A stretch of 64,000 bases of DNA from Polycyclovorans sp002706265 (GCA_963973915.1 CAXBBM010000002.1:62001-126000); one strand, 5' to 3'; positions 50,860 to 61,100 are shown, numbered from the stretch's first letter. Translations and numbers: made by a program. Notes: generated by a model from the letters alone, not told the origin.

Positions 50860-51273
50860 ATGTTGCAGATCAACGACCACCTTGCCGTGCCGCTGGCAGA
50901 AATCGAGCTGGACGCCATCCGCGCCCAGGGCGCGGGCGGACAGAAGGTGAACAAGACCTCCAGCGCCGTGCACCTGCGTTTCGACATTGCAGGCTCATCG
51001 CTGCCGGATGACTGCAAGGCCCGGCTGCTGGCGCGCCGCGATCGCCGGCTCAGCAGCGACGGGATTCTGGTGATCAAGGCGCAGCGCCACCGCACGCAGG
51101 AGGCCAATCGCGATGACGCGCTGCAACGCCTGGCCGAGATCATCCAGCGCGCGGCAACCGTGCCGGTGAAACGCAAGGCCACCCGGCCAACGCGGGGCGC
51201 GCAGCGGCGGCGTGTCGACACCAAGGTGCAACGCGGCCGGGTGAAGGCCTTGCGCAGTCGCATCGACGACTGA
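50860..51273 (+). CDS. arfB: Alternative ribosome-rescue factor ArfB (YaeJ)
   Basis: Releases stalled peptides from ribosomes lacking a stop codon. The 137-residue protein has the GGQ motif in RAQGAGGQKVNKTSSAVHLRF, as in class I release factors, and the basic C-terminal tail (RKATRPTRGAQRRR...) that enters the empty mRNA channel. Length matches E. coli ArfB (140). The start at 50860 is the family start; the upstream frame extension to 50830 is not conserved. Confidence 0.95.
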   Translation: MLQINDHLAVPLAEIELDAIRAQGAGGQKVNKTSSAVHLRFDIAGSSLPDDCKARLLARRDRRLSSDGILVIKAQRHRTQEANRDDALQRLAEIIQRAATVPVKRKATRPTRGAQRRRVDTKVQRGRVKALRSRIDD

Positions 51274-51310
51274 CCGGCGCCCGGCGCGGGCGCCGCGGGG
51301 CCACACCGCC

Positions 51311-52192
51311 TCAGACCAGCTGCAGCAGGTTTTGAATCTGCGCGGCATCGGCCTCGTCGGCGCGGTGAATCAGGCTCAGGCGTGCCTTGGGCACCGCGCC
51401 GGCAATGGCGCGGTAGCTGACCCCGTCAATCTGAGCCTGTTGCATCGAGGCGGGCACGATGGAAACGCCCATGCCCGCGGCGACCAGATTGACGATGGAC
51501 GTCACCTGCGAGGTTTCCTGCACCACCCGCGGCAGAAAGCCGACCCGGTGGCAGGCGCGCAGAATCTCTTCATGCAGCCCGGCGCCCACGGCGCGGGGGA
51601 ACAGCACGAAGGGTTCCAGCGACAGCGCCATCAAGGGCAATCGCCTGCGGCGGCTCAGCGGATGGCCCGAGGGCAGGGCAATGACCAGGTCTTCGCTCAT
51701 CAGCGGCGTTTCCACCAACCCCTCCTCGGGGGCCAACAGGGGGCGAATGAAGGCGGCATCCATGCGCCGCGCAAGAACGGCGGCCGCAAGCAGCGGCGTG
51801 GTGCCTTCGTCCAGGCTCAAGGCCACGGTGGGGTAACGGCGACGAAACTCACGGATCACCCCCGGAATCAGCGGGTGAAACGGGGCCGAGTTGATCATGC
51901 CCAGCCGCAGGCGCCCCAGTTCTCCGCGCGCAACGCGGCGCACGCGCACCTCAGCCTGCTCGGCCTGCTGTATCAACGCCCGGGCATCATCGAGCAGGGC
52001 TTCGCCGGCGGGCGTCAGTTCCACGCCGCGCGGCAATCGGCGAAACAGCGCGGCGCCCAGGTGCTGCTCCAGCGCCTTGATCTGCTGCGACAACGGTGGT
52101 TGCGCCATGCCCAGTTGCCGGGCGGCGCGGGTGATATGTCGCGCTTCGGCAACGGCAACGAAGTAACGCAGTGCGCGCAGCTCAAGTGGCAT
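51311..52192 (-). CDS. LysR-family transcriptional regulator
   Basis: A 293-residue LTTR: winged helix-turn-helix at residues 1-60 (LRALRYFVAVAEARHITRAARQLG, MAQPPLSQQIKALEQ) and an effector-binding domain after that. It is divergent from aceE with a 92-bp gap, the classic LTTR arrangement, so it probably controls aceEF and itself in response to a metabolite. The ATG at 52192 is used; a TTG at 52210 extends the frame by six residues. No good ribosome-binding site is visible. Confidence 0.92.
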   Translation of the reverse strand: MPLELRALRYFVAVAEARHITRAARQLGMAQPPLSQQIKALEQHLGAALFRRLPRGVELTPAGEALLDDARALIQQAEQAEVRVRRVARGELGRLRLGMINSAPFHPLIPGVIREFRRRYPTVALSLDEGTTPLLAAAVLARRMDAAFIRPLLAPEEGLVETPLMSEDLVIALPSGHPLSRRRRLPLMALSLEPFVLFPRAVGAGLHEEILRACHRVGFLPRVVQETSQVTSIVNLVAAGMGVSIVPASMQQAQIDGVSYRAIAGAVPKARLSLIHRADEADAAQIQNLLQLV

Positions 52193-52205
52193 ATGCAAAT
52201 CGTAT
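52191..52205. promoter_or_regulatory. LTTR-box-like site at the LysR/aceE divergent region
   Basis: ATATGCAAATCGTAT fits the AT-N11-AT (T-N11-A) half-palindrome of LysR-type operators and overlaps the LysR start codon, so autoregulation is plausible. TATATT (52223-52228) further right could be a -10 for aceE but has no good -35. Confidence 0.4.
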
Positions 52206-52284
52206 TGCAAAAGCAGAAATCATATATTGGACGTCTTGAGCGCCGGCGGCTTAGAGTCGTTGGCAGATCAACGAGGAGATTCAA

Positions 52285-54975
52285 ATGGCGGCGTCCCCCC
52301 CCGAGCGCGACCCCAACGAAACCCAGGAATGGCTGGACGCGCTTGACGATGTCCTGCGTGAGCGGGGTCCGCAGGCCGCGCATGCGCTGCTAGAAGACCT
52401 GATCACCCGGGCACGCGGCAAGGGCGCCTTCATCCCGTTTTCGCCCAACACCCCGTACGTCAACACCATTCCCACCGCGCTTGAAGCGCAGTCACCGGGC
52501 GATCACGCGGTGGAGTGGCGCATCCGCAGCCTGACCCGCTGGAACGCGACCGCGATGGTGGTCAATGCCAACCGTGAGCACGCCGGCATTGGCGGGCACA
52601 TCGCCAGCTTTGCCTCCAGCGCCACGCTGTACGACGTGGGCTTCAACCATTTCTGGAAGGGCGCGGACCACGAAGACGGCGCTGATCTGGTCTACATTCA
52701 GGGCCACGTCACGCCGGGCATTTATGCGCGCGCCTACCTTGAGGGGCGCATCAGCGAGGCGCAGTTGCAGCGCTTCCGCATGGAGGCGCTGGCGCCCGGC
52801 CTGTCGAGCTATCCGCACCCGTGGCTGATGCCCGAGTTCTGGCAGTTCGCCACCGTCAGCATGGGGCTGGGGCCGATCATGGCGATCTACCAGGCGCGGC
52901 TGATGAAGTACCTCGCCAATCGTGAGCTGGCGCAGAACGATCAGCGCAAGGTCTGGGTGTTCTGCGGTGACGGCGAGATGGACGAGCCGGAAAGCCTCGG
53001 TGCCATCGACATTGCCGCCCGCGAGCAGCTCGACAATCTGATCTTTGTCGTCAATTGCAACCTGCAGCGGCTCGACGGCCCGGTGCGCGGCAACGGCAAG
53101 ATCATCCAGGAGCTGGAAGGCAGCTTCCGGGGTGCGGGCTGGAACGTCATCAAGGTGGTCTGGGGCAGCGGCTGGGACGCGCTGCTGGCCCAGGACACCA
53201 GCGGCAAGCTGTTGCAGCTGATGAATGAAACCGTGGACGGCGAATACCAGAACTTCAAGGCCAAGGGCGGCGCCTACACGCGTGAAAAGTTCTTTGGCAA
53301 ATATCCTGAAACCGCGCGTCTGGTCGCCAGCTGGACGGATGAACAGATCGCCGGCCTGCAACGCGGCGGGCACGATCCGCACAAGGTTTACGCCGCCTAC
53401 CACGCCGCCGTGCGGCATACCGGCACGCCCACCGTGATTCTGGCCAAGACGGTGAAGGGCTACGGCATGGGCGAGGCCGGCGAAGGGCAGAACATCACCC
53501 ACCAGCAGAAGAAGATGGGCGAGGAGGCGCTGAAGAAATTCCGCGACCGCTTCCAGATTCCGGTCACCGACGAGCAGATCAAGGACACCCCGTTCTACCG
53601 CCCGGCCGAAGACTCCGATGAAATGCGCTACCTCAAGGCCCGCCGCGAAGCACTGGGCGGGCCATTGCCACGCCGCACGGTCAAGCCGGTCAGCCTGAGT
53701 TTGCCGCCGGCCTCGGCCTATGAGCGCCTGCTGGCCGACACCGGCGAGCGTGAAATCTCCACCACCATGGCCTTCGTGCAGCTGCTGCAAACGCTGATCC
53801 GCGACAAGAAGATCGGCAAGCAGGTCGTGCCCATCGTGCCCGACGAGGCGCGCACCTTCGGCATGGAGGGCATGTTCCGCGCGCTGGGCATCTATTCCAT
53901 CGTCGGTCAGAAGTACGAGCCGCAAGACGCCGACCAACTGGCGTATTACAAGGAAGACGTCAAAGGGCAGGTGCTGGAAGAAGGCATCACCGAGGCCGGT
54001 GCGATGTCGAGCTGGATCGCCGCCGCCACCAGCTACGCCAACCATGGTGTGCCGCTGCTGCCGTTCTATATCTACTACTCGATGTTCGGCTTTCAGCGCG
54101 TCATGGACCTGTGCTGGGCCGCAGGCGACATGCGCGCCCGCGGCTTTCTGCTGGGCGCCACCGCCGGGCGCACCACGCTCAACGGCGAGGGCCTGCAGCA
54201 CGAAGATGGCCATTCGCAGGTCATGGCCGCACAGATTCCCAACTGTCGCGCCTACGACCCCGCCTTTGCCTACGAGCTGACCGTGATCATCCGGCACGGC
54301 ATGCAGCGCATGTTCGTGGACGGCATTGACGAGTACTACTACCTGTCGCTGTACAACGAAAATTACAGCCACCCGGCACTGCCGCCCGGCGTGGAGACCG
54401 GCATCGTCAAGGGCCTGTATCTGCTGCGCTCGGCCGAGGCCGCCAAGCACGACCTGCACGTGCAACTGCTGGGCTCGGGCGCCTTGCTGCGGGAAGTGAT
54501 GGCCGCGGCCGACCTGCTCGCCGAAGAGTGGGGCGTCACCAGCGACGTGTGGAGCGCGCCCAGCTTTTCGGAGCTGGCGCGCGAAGCTTGCGAGGTGGAA
54601 CGCTGGAACCTGCTGCATCCCACCGAGACGCCGCGCGTCGGCTACGTCACCGAGTGCCTGAAAGGCATGATGGGGCCGGCCATCGCCAGCAGTGACTGGG
54701 TCCGCGCCGTGCCGGAGCAGATTCGTGCCTACATGCCACGGGCCACCGACAACGGTGGCAGGCCGATGGCCTATCACGTGCTTGGCACCGACGGTTTTGG
54801 CCGCTCGGACAATCGCCCCGCCCTGCGCGACTTCTTCGAGGTAGACCGCCGCTGGATCGTGGTCAAGGCCCTGCATGCACTGGCGCTGGAGGGTGCGATG
54901 CCCATGGAGCGCGTCAAGCAGGCCGCACAAATCTACGGGCTGGCCGCCAATCGCCCCGCCCCCTGGACGGTGTAA
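52285..54975 (+). CDS. aceE: Pyruvate dehydrogenase E1 component
   Basis: Homodimeric TPP enzyme that decarboxylates pyruvate and reductively acetylates the lipoyl groups of AceF. The 896-residue product is the gammaproteobacterial AceE type (about 890): RARGKGAFIPFSPNTPYVNTIP near the N-terminus, the TPP motif GDGEMDEPESLG ending in NCNLQRLDGPVRGNGK, and LAKTVKGYGMGEAGEGQN. GAGGAG lies upstream. aceF follows after three bases, so the two are co-translated. Confidence 0.98.
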   Translation: MAASPPERDPNETQEWLDALDDVLRERGPQAAHALLEDLITRARGKGAFIPFSPNTPYVNTIPTALEAQSPGDHAVEWRIRSLTRWNATAMVVNANREHAGIGGHIASFASSATLYDVGFNHFWKGADHEDGADLVYIQGHVTPGIYARAYLEGRISEAQLQRFRMEALAPGLSSYPHPWLMPEFWQFATVSMGLGPIMAIYQARLMKYLANRELAQNDQRKVWVFCGDGEMDEPESLGAIDIAAREQLDNLIFVVNCNLQRLDGPVRGNGKIIQELEGSFRGAGWNVIKVVWGSGWDALLAQDTSGKLLQLMNETVDGEYQNFKAKGGAYTREKFFGKYPETARLVASWTDEQIAGLQRGGHDPHKVYAAYHAAVRHTGTPTVILAKTVKGYGMGEAGEGQNITHQQKKMGEEALKKFRDRFQIPVTDEQIKDTPFYRPAEDSDEMRYLKARREALGGPLPRRTVKPVSLSLPPASAYERLLADTGEREISTTMAFVQLLQTLIRDKKIGKQVVPIVPDEARTFGMEGMFRALGIYSIVGQKYEPQDADQLAYYKEDVKGQVLEEGITEAGAMSSWIAAATSYANHGVPLLPFYIYYSMFGFQRVMDLCWAAGDMRARGFLLGATAGRTTLNGEGLQHEDGHSQVMAAQIPNCRAYDPAFAYELTVIIRHGMQRMFVDGIDEYYYLSLYNENYSHPALPPGVETGIVKGLYLLRSAEAAKHDLHVQLLGSGALLREVMAAADLLAEEWGVTSDVWSAPSFSELAREACEVERWNLLHPTETPRVGYVTECLKGMMGPAIASSDWVRAVPEQIRAYMPRATDNGGRPMAYHVLGTDGFGRSDNRPALRDFFEVDRRWIVVKALHALALEGAMPMERVKQAAQIYGLAANRPAPWTV

Positions 54976-54978
54976 GTC

Positions 54979-56742
54979 ATGGCCAACACGATCGAAGTGA
55001 AGGTGCCCAACATCGGCGACTTTGAGTCGGTGCCGGTGATCGAATTGCTGGTGGCCGAAGGCGACACGGTCGAGAAGGATCAGGCGCTGATGGTGCTGGA
55101 GTCGGACAAGGCCACGATGGACGTGCCCAGCCCGGCGGCCGGCAAGGTGACCGGGCTCAAGGTCAAGGTCGGCGACAAGGTGGGCGAGGGCAGCCTGGTC
55201 TGCTCGCTCAGCGGCCAGACCGATGCGGCCGCAGATGACGCGGCGGCCGATGCCGATGCCGATGCCGATGCCGATAGCGAGGCGCCCGAAGGCCGGCACG
55301 ACGCTCCGCCCTCCGAGCCTGAAGGGCACGAGGATGAGAAAACGGCCGAGACGGCCGAGTCTGCAGGCGGGCCCGCCCGCGGGTCGGCCAGGCAGACGCA
55401 AGCCGGCCCATACACCGTCACCGTGCCCAACATCGGCGACTTTGAATCGGTGCCGGTGATCGAATTGCTGGTGGCCGAAGGCGACACGGTCGAGAAGGAT
55501 CAGGCGCTGGTGGTGCTGGAGTCCGACAAGGCCACGATGGATGTGCCCAGCCCGGTTGCCGGCACCGTCACCTCGCTCAGGCTCAAGGTGGGCGACAAGG
55601 TGGGGGAAGGGGCCGAGGTTTGCGTGCTGACCCCCGCGGATGGGGCCGGCGACGACGATGACGACGATGACGGTGCAGCCGACGATGCGCCGGCGCAGCA
55701 GACCGCGTCTGCCGAAACGCAGCCGGCCCGGGAGCCGCCCGCTGCGGCCAAGGCACCGATCGCTGACACCCCCGAAGCGCAGCCGAACGCCGGCCCTCAG
55801 GCGAAAACGACGGCGCCCGCCACCCAGGCCGACGGTGAGCCGTTCTACGCCGGCCCGGCCACCCGCAAGGTGGCGCGGCAGTTTGGGGTTGACCTGTCCA
55901 AGGTGAGCGGCAGTGGCGCGCGCGGGCGCATCGTCATCGAAGACGTGCAGGCCTACGTCAAGGCCGAATTGGCCAAGCCGGCCGCCGGCAGTGGTGGCGC
56001 CAGGGCGGCCGGCGGCGGCATCCCGCCGATTCCGGCGCAGGACTACGCGCAGTTCGGCCCGGTGGAGACCAAGGCCCTGGCGCGGATTCGCAAGCTGTCG
56101 GCCGCGCACCTGTCGCGGTCGTGGCTCAACGTGCCGCACGTGACCCAGCACGACGATGCCGACATCACCGAGCTGGAAGCCTTCCGCAAATCAGCGGGCG
56201 ACTACACCGAGGCCAAGCTGACCCTGCTGCCGTTTCTGATCAAGGCAGTGGGGCTGGTCATCAAGCGCTATCCGGAGTTCAACAGTTCACTGGCAGCAGA
56301 CGGCGAGTCGATCGTGCTCAAGGGCTATTGCAACATCGGCTTTGCCGCCGACACGCCCAATGGCCTGGTGGTGCCCGTCGTCAAGGACGTGTGGGCCAAG
56401 TCGGTGGGCGAACTGGCGGCCGACTGCGCCCGGCTGGCCACGACCGCGCGTGACGGCAAGCTCAAGCCCGACGACCTGCGCGGCGGCTGTTTCTCGATCT
56501 CCAGCCTGGGCGGCATCGGCGGCAAGTACTTCACGCCCATCGTCAATGCGCCGGAGGTGGCGATCCTGGGGGTCTCGCGGTCCAGCCTGCAGCCGGTGTG
56601 GGACGGCGCAAACTTTGCGCCACGGCTGCTGCTGCCGTTGTCGCTGTCGTACGACCATCGGGTGATCGACGGGGCGGCCGCGGCGCGATTCGTCGTGCTG
56701 CTGGGCGCGCTGCTGGCCGACGTGCGGCGCTGGGTGTTGTAG
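54979..56742 (+). CDS. aceF: Pyruvate dehydrogenase E2 component (dihydrolipoamide acetyltransferase)
   Basis: Transfers acetyl groups from the lipoyl arm to coenzyme A and forms the core of the complex. The 587-residue protein has two lipoyl domains, each with the ESDKATMD lysine (about residues 36-43 and 176-183), joined by acidic Ala/Pro linkers; then the E1/E3-binding domain (YAGPATRKVARQFGVDLSKV) and the catalytic core with DHRVIDGAAAARF, which includes the catalytic histidine and aspartate. The two lipoyl modules are almost identical in DNA. No lpd (E3) gene follows, unlike many aceEF operons; a strong terminator ends the operon. Confidence 0.97.
   Translation: MANTIEVKVPNIGDFESVPVIELLVAEGDTVEKDQALMVLESDKATMDVPSPAAGKVTGLKVKVGDKVGEGSLVCSLSGQTDAAADDAAADADADADADSEAPEGRHDAPPSEPEGHEDEKTAETAESAGGPARGSARQTQAGPYTVTVPNIGDFESVPVIELLVAEGDTVEKDQALVVLESDKATMDVPSPVAGTVTSLRLKVGDKVGEGAEVCVLTPADGAGDDDDDDDGAADDAPAQQTASAETQPAREPPAAAKAPIADTPEAQPNAGPQAKTTAPATQADGEPFYAGPATRKVARQFGVDLSKVSGSGARGRIVIEDVQAYVKAELAKPAAGSGGARAAGGGIPPIPAQDYAQFGPVETKALARIRKLSAAHLSRSWLNVPHVTQHDDADITELEAFRKSAGDYTEAKLTLLPFLIKAVGLVIKRYPEFNSSLAADGESIVLKGYCNIGFAADTPNGLVVPVVKDVWAKSVGELAADCARLATTARDGKLKPDDLRGGCFSISSLGGIGGKYFTPIVNAPEVAILGVSRSSLQPVWDGANFAPRLLLPLSLSYDHRVIDGAAAARFVVLLGALLADVRRWVL
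55003..55137 (+). repeat. First copy of lipoyl-domain DNA repeat in aceF
   Basis: This 135-base stretch recurs at 55423-55557, 420 bases (140 codons) downstream, with only about five differences, mostly silent. The repeat starts at the GTGCCCAACATCGG shared by both copies. Confidence 0.9.
55246..55275 (+). repeat. Five tandem GCCGAT hexamers in aceF linker
   Basis: Encodes an Ala-Asp run between the lipoyl domains. In-frame copy-number change would only alter linker length. Confidence 0.95.
55423..55557 (+). repeat. Second copy of lipoyl-domain DNA repeat in aceF
   Basis: Partner of 55003-55137. The copies diverge from each other just after the ESDKATMDVPSP motif. Confidence 0.9.
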
Positions 56743-56769
56743 CCGCGCCTGCAACCCGCGACTCCAAGC

Positions 56770-56810
56770 AAAAAGCGCGGTGCAGACCGACTGCACCGCG
56801 CTTTTTTTTT
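56770..56810. terminator. Bidirectional terminator after aceF
   Basis: AAAAAGCGCGGTGCAG (56770-56785) and its perfect 16-base complement (56791-56806), five-base loop, then T residues to 56810. It also serves the minus-strand gene ending at 56835. Confidence 0.9.
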
Positions 56811-56834
56811 CAGGCAAATTGACGTGTGCGCGGG

Positions 56835-57674
56835 TCAGTCGCCGAAGAGTTTGCCGAAGGCCTTGTCCAGCGCCTTGTCGACCATGGAATCGGTGGCTTC
56901 GTCGACCTCCGCGTCGGTGCGCTGCTCGATCCGCTCCTGTTGGCGCTCAGTTTTCTGGCCGAACAGGCCGTTCAAGAGGCCACCGCCGGCGCCCTCGCCC
57001 GATTGTGGTTCGGCGGCCGCGCCGCCCATCAGACCTTGCAGGTCGGGCATTGACTGAGGGGCCGATGGCAGCTCGAAACGGCTGGCCGCCGGCGCGTTGT
57101 CAAAGCGGACGACCTTGAAGTCCTGGTCAGCGCGCAGCAGGCCGCGGCCCTTGAGTGCGGCCTCGAATCGGGCGTTGCCGTCGGTGGTGGGAACCTGGGT
57201 CAGTTTGGACATGGTGCTGGCCATGTTCGACAGGGCTTTCGACAGCGCGACCGCACGCGGGTCGTTCGACAGGACCAATTCTTTGGAATGCGCCTGACCG
57301 TCGGCGTCCACGTACTTCAGCACATGCACCTCGCCCTTGACCCCGGCGACGGTTTCGTTGCGTCCGGTTGATTCCAGGGACTTGAACTGGTCGACGTCTT
57401 CCGGCCCCACATTGGGAATCTGCTGACCCAGCATGCCCAACATGCTGCTGGTATCGATGACCGTGTCGCCGCTGATCATGAACATCTTGCCGTCGCGGAG
57501 AATCATGCGCTCATCGCCCTCGGAGACGCTCATGCTGAGCTTGTCGCCCAGGTATTCCATGCGCACCAGATCGCCTTCGCTGCTGCTGATGGTGGCGCTG
57601 CCCCCCGCGTGTGCGCTGCCCAGAAACCCCAGCATCAGGATGATGATGCCTGCCACCTTGTGTGTTCGTTGCAT
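56835..57674 (-). CDS. Exported protein of unknown function
   Basis: A 279-residue protein with a signal peptide (MQRTHKVAGIIILMLGFLGSAHA). The mature part (about 24-180) is rich in short beta strands (LVRMEYLGDKLSMSV, RMILRDGKMFMIS), reminiscent of periplasmic LolA- or DUF4412-like beta folds but I cannot assign it. The tail (about 225-279) is Gly-rich, then helical and charged (KTERQQERIEQRTDAEVDE). It lies upstream of nothing obviously related; the pil operon begins 77 bases away on the same strand. Function unknown. Confidence 0.8.
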   Translation of the reverse strand: MQRTHKVAGIIILMLGFLGSAHAGGSATISSSEGDLVRMEYLGDKLSMSVSEGDERMILRDGKMFMISGDTVIDTSSMLGMLGQQIPNVGPEDVDQFKSLESTGRNETVAGVKGEVHVLKYVDADGQAHSKELVLSNDPRAVALSKALSNMASTMSKLTQVPTTDGNARFEAALKGRGLLRADQDFKVVRFDNAPAASRFELPSAPQSMPDLQGLMGGAAAEPQSGEGAGGGLLNGLFGQKTERQQERIEQRTDAEVDEATDSMVDKALDKAFGKLFGD

Positions 57675-57751
57675 GACCCTTGCCCCCCGCGATTGTTGGA
57701 GCGCACACGTTAATGAAATTTGGCGACCAAGACCATCGCTGCTGAAGGGCG

Positions 57752-58195
57752 TCAGCGCCAGCAGTCGACACCGTCGCTGCCGCTGGCCTGCTTGCGCCCG
57801 CTGGCGATCAGGCTCAGGGTGCCGCAGCGGGCATCGTCGGCCTGCGCGCCGACCGGAATGGCCTCAAGGCGGTAGCCGTTGGGGGTGACCCCGCTGAGCA
57901 CGATGCGGTAAATCGACCGATCGGTCTGTTCGGTATCGGGCTCGCCGGCCGCGCTGATCCACGAGGGGTTGGCGGGGTAGCCCAGCGCGGTGAGCGTGGT
58001 GGCGTAGCGCCGGCGGTCCACGTAATGGCCCTCTTGCCGTGCCTGCAGCTCCACCAGGGTGGTCTTGGCGGCGGTGCGATGGGCTTTGAGGATGTAGTTG
58101 CGATAGCTGGGCAGGGCAATCGAGACGATGATCGCCAGGATGGCGACGGCGATCATCAGCTCGATCAGGGTGAATCCGCGGCGGCTGCGAGGCAT
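57752..58195 (-). CDS. pilE: Type IV minor pilin PilE
   Basis: A 147-residue pseudopilin with prepilin peptidase motif RSRRGFTLIELMIAVAILAII: cleavage after Gly, then Phe and Glu5. The helical spine and a beta C-terminal domain with a Cys pair (ARCGTLSLIA, GVDCWR) follow. It is last in pilVWXY1E, the position of PilE in Pseudomonas. The ATG at 58195 gives a short basic leader; upstream frame extension overlaps pilY1. Four bases separate it from the pilY1 stop. Confidence 0.9.
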   Translation of the reverse strand: MPRSRRGFTLIELMIAVAILAIIVSIALPSYRNYILKAHRTAAKTTLVELQARQEGHYVDRRRYATTLTALGYPANPSWISAAGEPDTEQTDRSIYRIVLSGVTPNGYRLEAIPVGAQADDARCGTLSLIASGRKQASGSDGVDCWR

Positions 58196-58199
58196 GGCG

Positions 58200-61100
58200 T
58201 TAATCGGGGGTCTGCGCAATGGGGCGCTCATCTTCCCCGCGTCGCTCACGCCAGTAAATGGGCACGAAGCGCGGCACGTCCACGTCGAACAGCTCGGTGC
58301 CGGTGCGGGCGGTGCCCACGTCGGCCATCGACAGATCGCCCGGCAGCCCGGGCGTCTTGGCGGTGACCGACCGCCCTTCAGACCCCGGTGCGCTGCTGAT
58401 CGGGCTTGCGCCGCCGGGGCGGCCGTCGCGCAGCGAAATGCCGTAGACCCGGCTGCCGCCCTCCGAGGGCTCGCAGGCCACCGCGCCGGGATCGGGCGGC
58501 ACGAAGCTGGAAAAGAACACCACGTTGCCCAGGGTCAGCGGTTGCGACAGGGCCTTTTCGCCCGCGCGGGTGAGTTGAATCTGGAAGCCGGTGGTCAGGT
58601 TCTGGTTGTCGGTGCAGCCGTCGTCGCCGGCGTTCTGGCACAGCGCGGTGAGGTTGGCAAAGTCGGCGTGGCCGGGCAGGGCATCGTTTTCGACGATCAG
58701 CGCGTCGGCGGCGCGACCGCTGCGGAGCGCACGGTCGCGAAACACGTAAAGGTGGTTGCTTTGCACCCGCTCGACCGGATCGGCGCGGTTGCCGCTGCCG
58801 ATCACCACGGCCTCGAAATTGGCGCCAGGGCTGCGCACCGGCACCACATCGACCGCATGAAAGAAGCGACGGTCGGTGGCCACGGTTGCGCCGGCATCGT
58901 GACGCCCGGCATTGAACAGCGGGCCCATCGTCCAGTTCGCGGGGTTGTCGCCGGCAATGTCGCCGCGCCACACCCGGCCGCCGGTATCGCCCACGTAGAA
59001 GCGATCGGCAAAGCCGTCGCCGGTGGTGTCCAGCGCCTCGACCGGGGCGGCAATGCTGTCGCGCAGCAAGGGGTGCCGAAAGCGGCGCTGGGTGGCGTCG
59101 AAGGGCGCCTCGGCGTTGAGTGCGCCGCGGGTTGCTTTCCAGATCAGTTCGCCGGTTTCGGCGTCGATGATGAACACGGCGTTGCCGACGCCGTCATCGG
59201 TGCCAATCTGATTGCTGCTGGCCGAGCGTGCGTCCTTGCCCAAGGGCTGGTTGGCATCGTTGCGTCCGCCGTTGTAGCCGCCACCGACCACCAGCACGAC
59301 GCGGGTCTGGCCATTGATGCGCATCTGCACCGCCTTGGGGGTGCTGAAGGTCAGTGCCAGCTCGGTGTACCAGTCGGCGCGCGCGGCCGGAACCGCCGCA
59401 TTGCTGCTCAGGCCGGCCGGCGTGATGCGCCACATGGGCGTGGGCAGGTCGGGGTTGGTCAGGTTCAGCGCATAAAGCGCCGCGCCGCTGCGACGCAGGC
59501 CGAAAAAGGCCCACACGGCATCGTCGCCCGCGCCGTTGATCACGCCATCGGCCGGGCCGCCATTGGGGCCACGGTCACGCATCGCGATGGTCGCCTCGCC
59601 ATCGACGCCGTAGGGGAAGCGTGCGCCGGGCTGGTTGTCCCGCAGGGTCTTCTGCTGGCCCATGACCGCCTGGGGCATGAACGCCCAGCTTTCCACCCCG
59701 GTGTCGTTGCGCACCATGCGCAGAAAGCCGTCGGCCGCCCCATACAGAATGCGCACGTCGGGATTGGCGGCCGTGAAGCCGCCGCGCGGGCCGTAGTTGA
59801 TGGCCACCGGGCGCGCGTGCAGCACCGCGCCGTGCCGCCAGCTTCGGGGCTGCAGGCTGGCGAGATTGGGTGCCGGGGCGGCGGTGGTGCCCACCTCCCA
59901 GCCGCGGGCGTACAGCAGCAGGGCGCGCGATTCGGCGTCGTTGGCGGCGCCGAGCACCGGCCGCAGCTCGGTCTGGCGGCTGGCCTCGTCGGCATTCAGC
60001 GGTTGCAGGCTGAGCACGCCGTTGGCCAGCCGATCGTAGAAAAGTTGCCGGGCCGCGACCGAGCCGTTGCCGCGGCCCGAGGCGGGAATGCGGCTGCCCG
60101 CGCCTCCCAGCGTGGTGTTGCGCCCGTCGGCACTCGTCAGAGGCGGCAGGTTGCCGGGCTGGGTCCAGACGGTCAGCGCGCTGTTGGCAATGCGACCGTC
60201 GGCCGCCAGCGCCGGTTGGCCGAGGCTGTCGGTGTAGGTTGCGCCATCGAACTCCAGACGTTTGAGGTTGCCGGGCCAGCGGGGAGACTGATTGGCGGTG
60301 GGCCGGAACTGGCCAAAGAAACTCGGCGACAGGATGCGGTTGGGTGCGGTCAGGTCGAAGGTGAGGGTCGGGGTCAGCAGGCTGGCATCGACCACCAATG
60401 TGGGCTTGAGCAGTTGGCCGATGGAGTCGCCCAGGCCCAGCAGGCCCAGCCGGTCGAGGTAGGTTGTTACGTTGCTGCCGGCCTGGAGCAGGCCCTGCAC
60501 GCTGCCGAGGTTGTCCTGCACGATGAAAAATGACTGCAGGGCGATGCGGTTGCCGTTGACGTCGGCAAAGCCGGTTTGCTGTGCCTCGCGCACCACGGCC
60601 GCCAGTGACACGGGCCCCGATGCCTCGACCCCGGGCAGATAGCGCCGCAGGGTGGCGTCAGACTCGTTCTGCAGCAGCGGGTTGGTCAGCTGCAGGTGCA
60701 CCAGATTGGCGCGCCGGCATTCCAGCGGCGGCTTTTTATAGCGGCCGTTGTGTTCAATGCTGGGGTCGCGCGCCAGCAGCGCGGTCAGGCCGTCCCAGCG
60801 GTTCAGCGGGGCATTGAAGACTTCGTCGCCCGCCAGGTAGTGCAGCACCTCGGCATACACCTCCTTGGCCTGATAGGGCGGCAGCAGCTCGACGCGGCTG
60901 CTGAGCAGGGTGCCCGTCAGCCCCGTGACGGCATTCACAATGTTGCTGGGCCTCAGCAGGTCGGTCAGCAGGTTGGTGACCCGGTTCAGCACCATGACGA
61001 CGCTGTTCTGGTCGATCAGCGGTGTCGTGCCCAGCAGAAAATAGGCGCCGTTGCTGCACCCCACCGTTTCGCGGCGGGTGGTGGTGATTGAGGCCTGGTC

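Noticed and set aside
55246..55275. Short tandem repeats considered as a CRISPR or regulatory array
   Set aside because: They are in-frame GCCGAT hexamers encoding an Ala-Asp linker in aceF, with no spacers.
52492..56151. Minus-strand open frame of 1,219 codons opposite aceE and aceF
   Set aside because: Antisense shadow. The product is a low-information mix of His, Arg, Gly, Val and Leu, and the plus-strand genes are unmistakable.
58128..60533. Plus-strand frame of 801 codons opposite pilY1
   Set aside because: Antisense shadow; pilY1 has recognised domains and clear overlaps with pilX and spacing with pilE.
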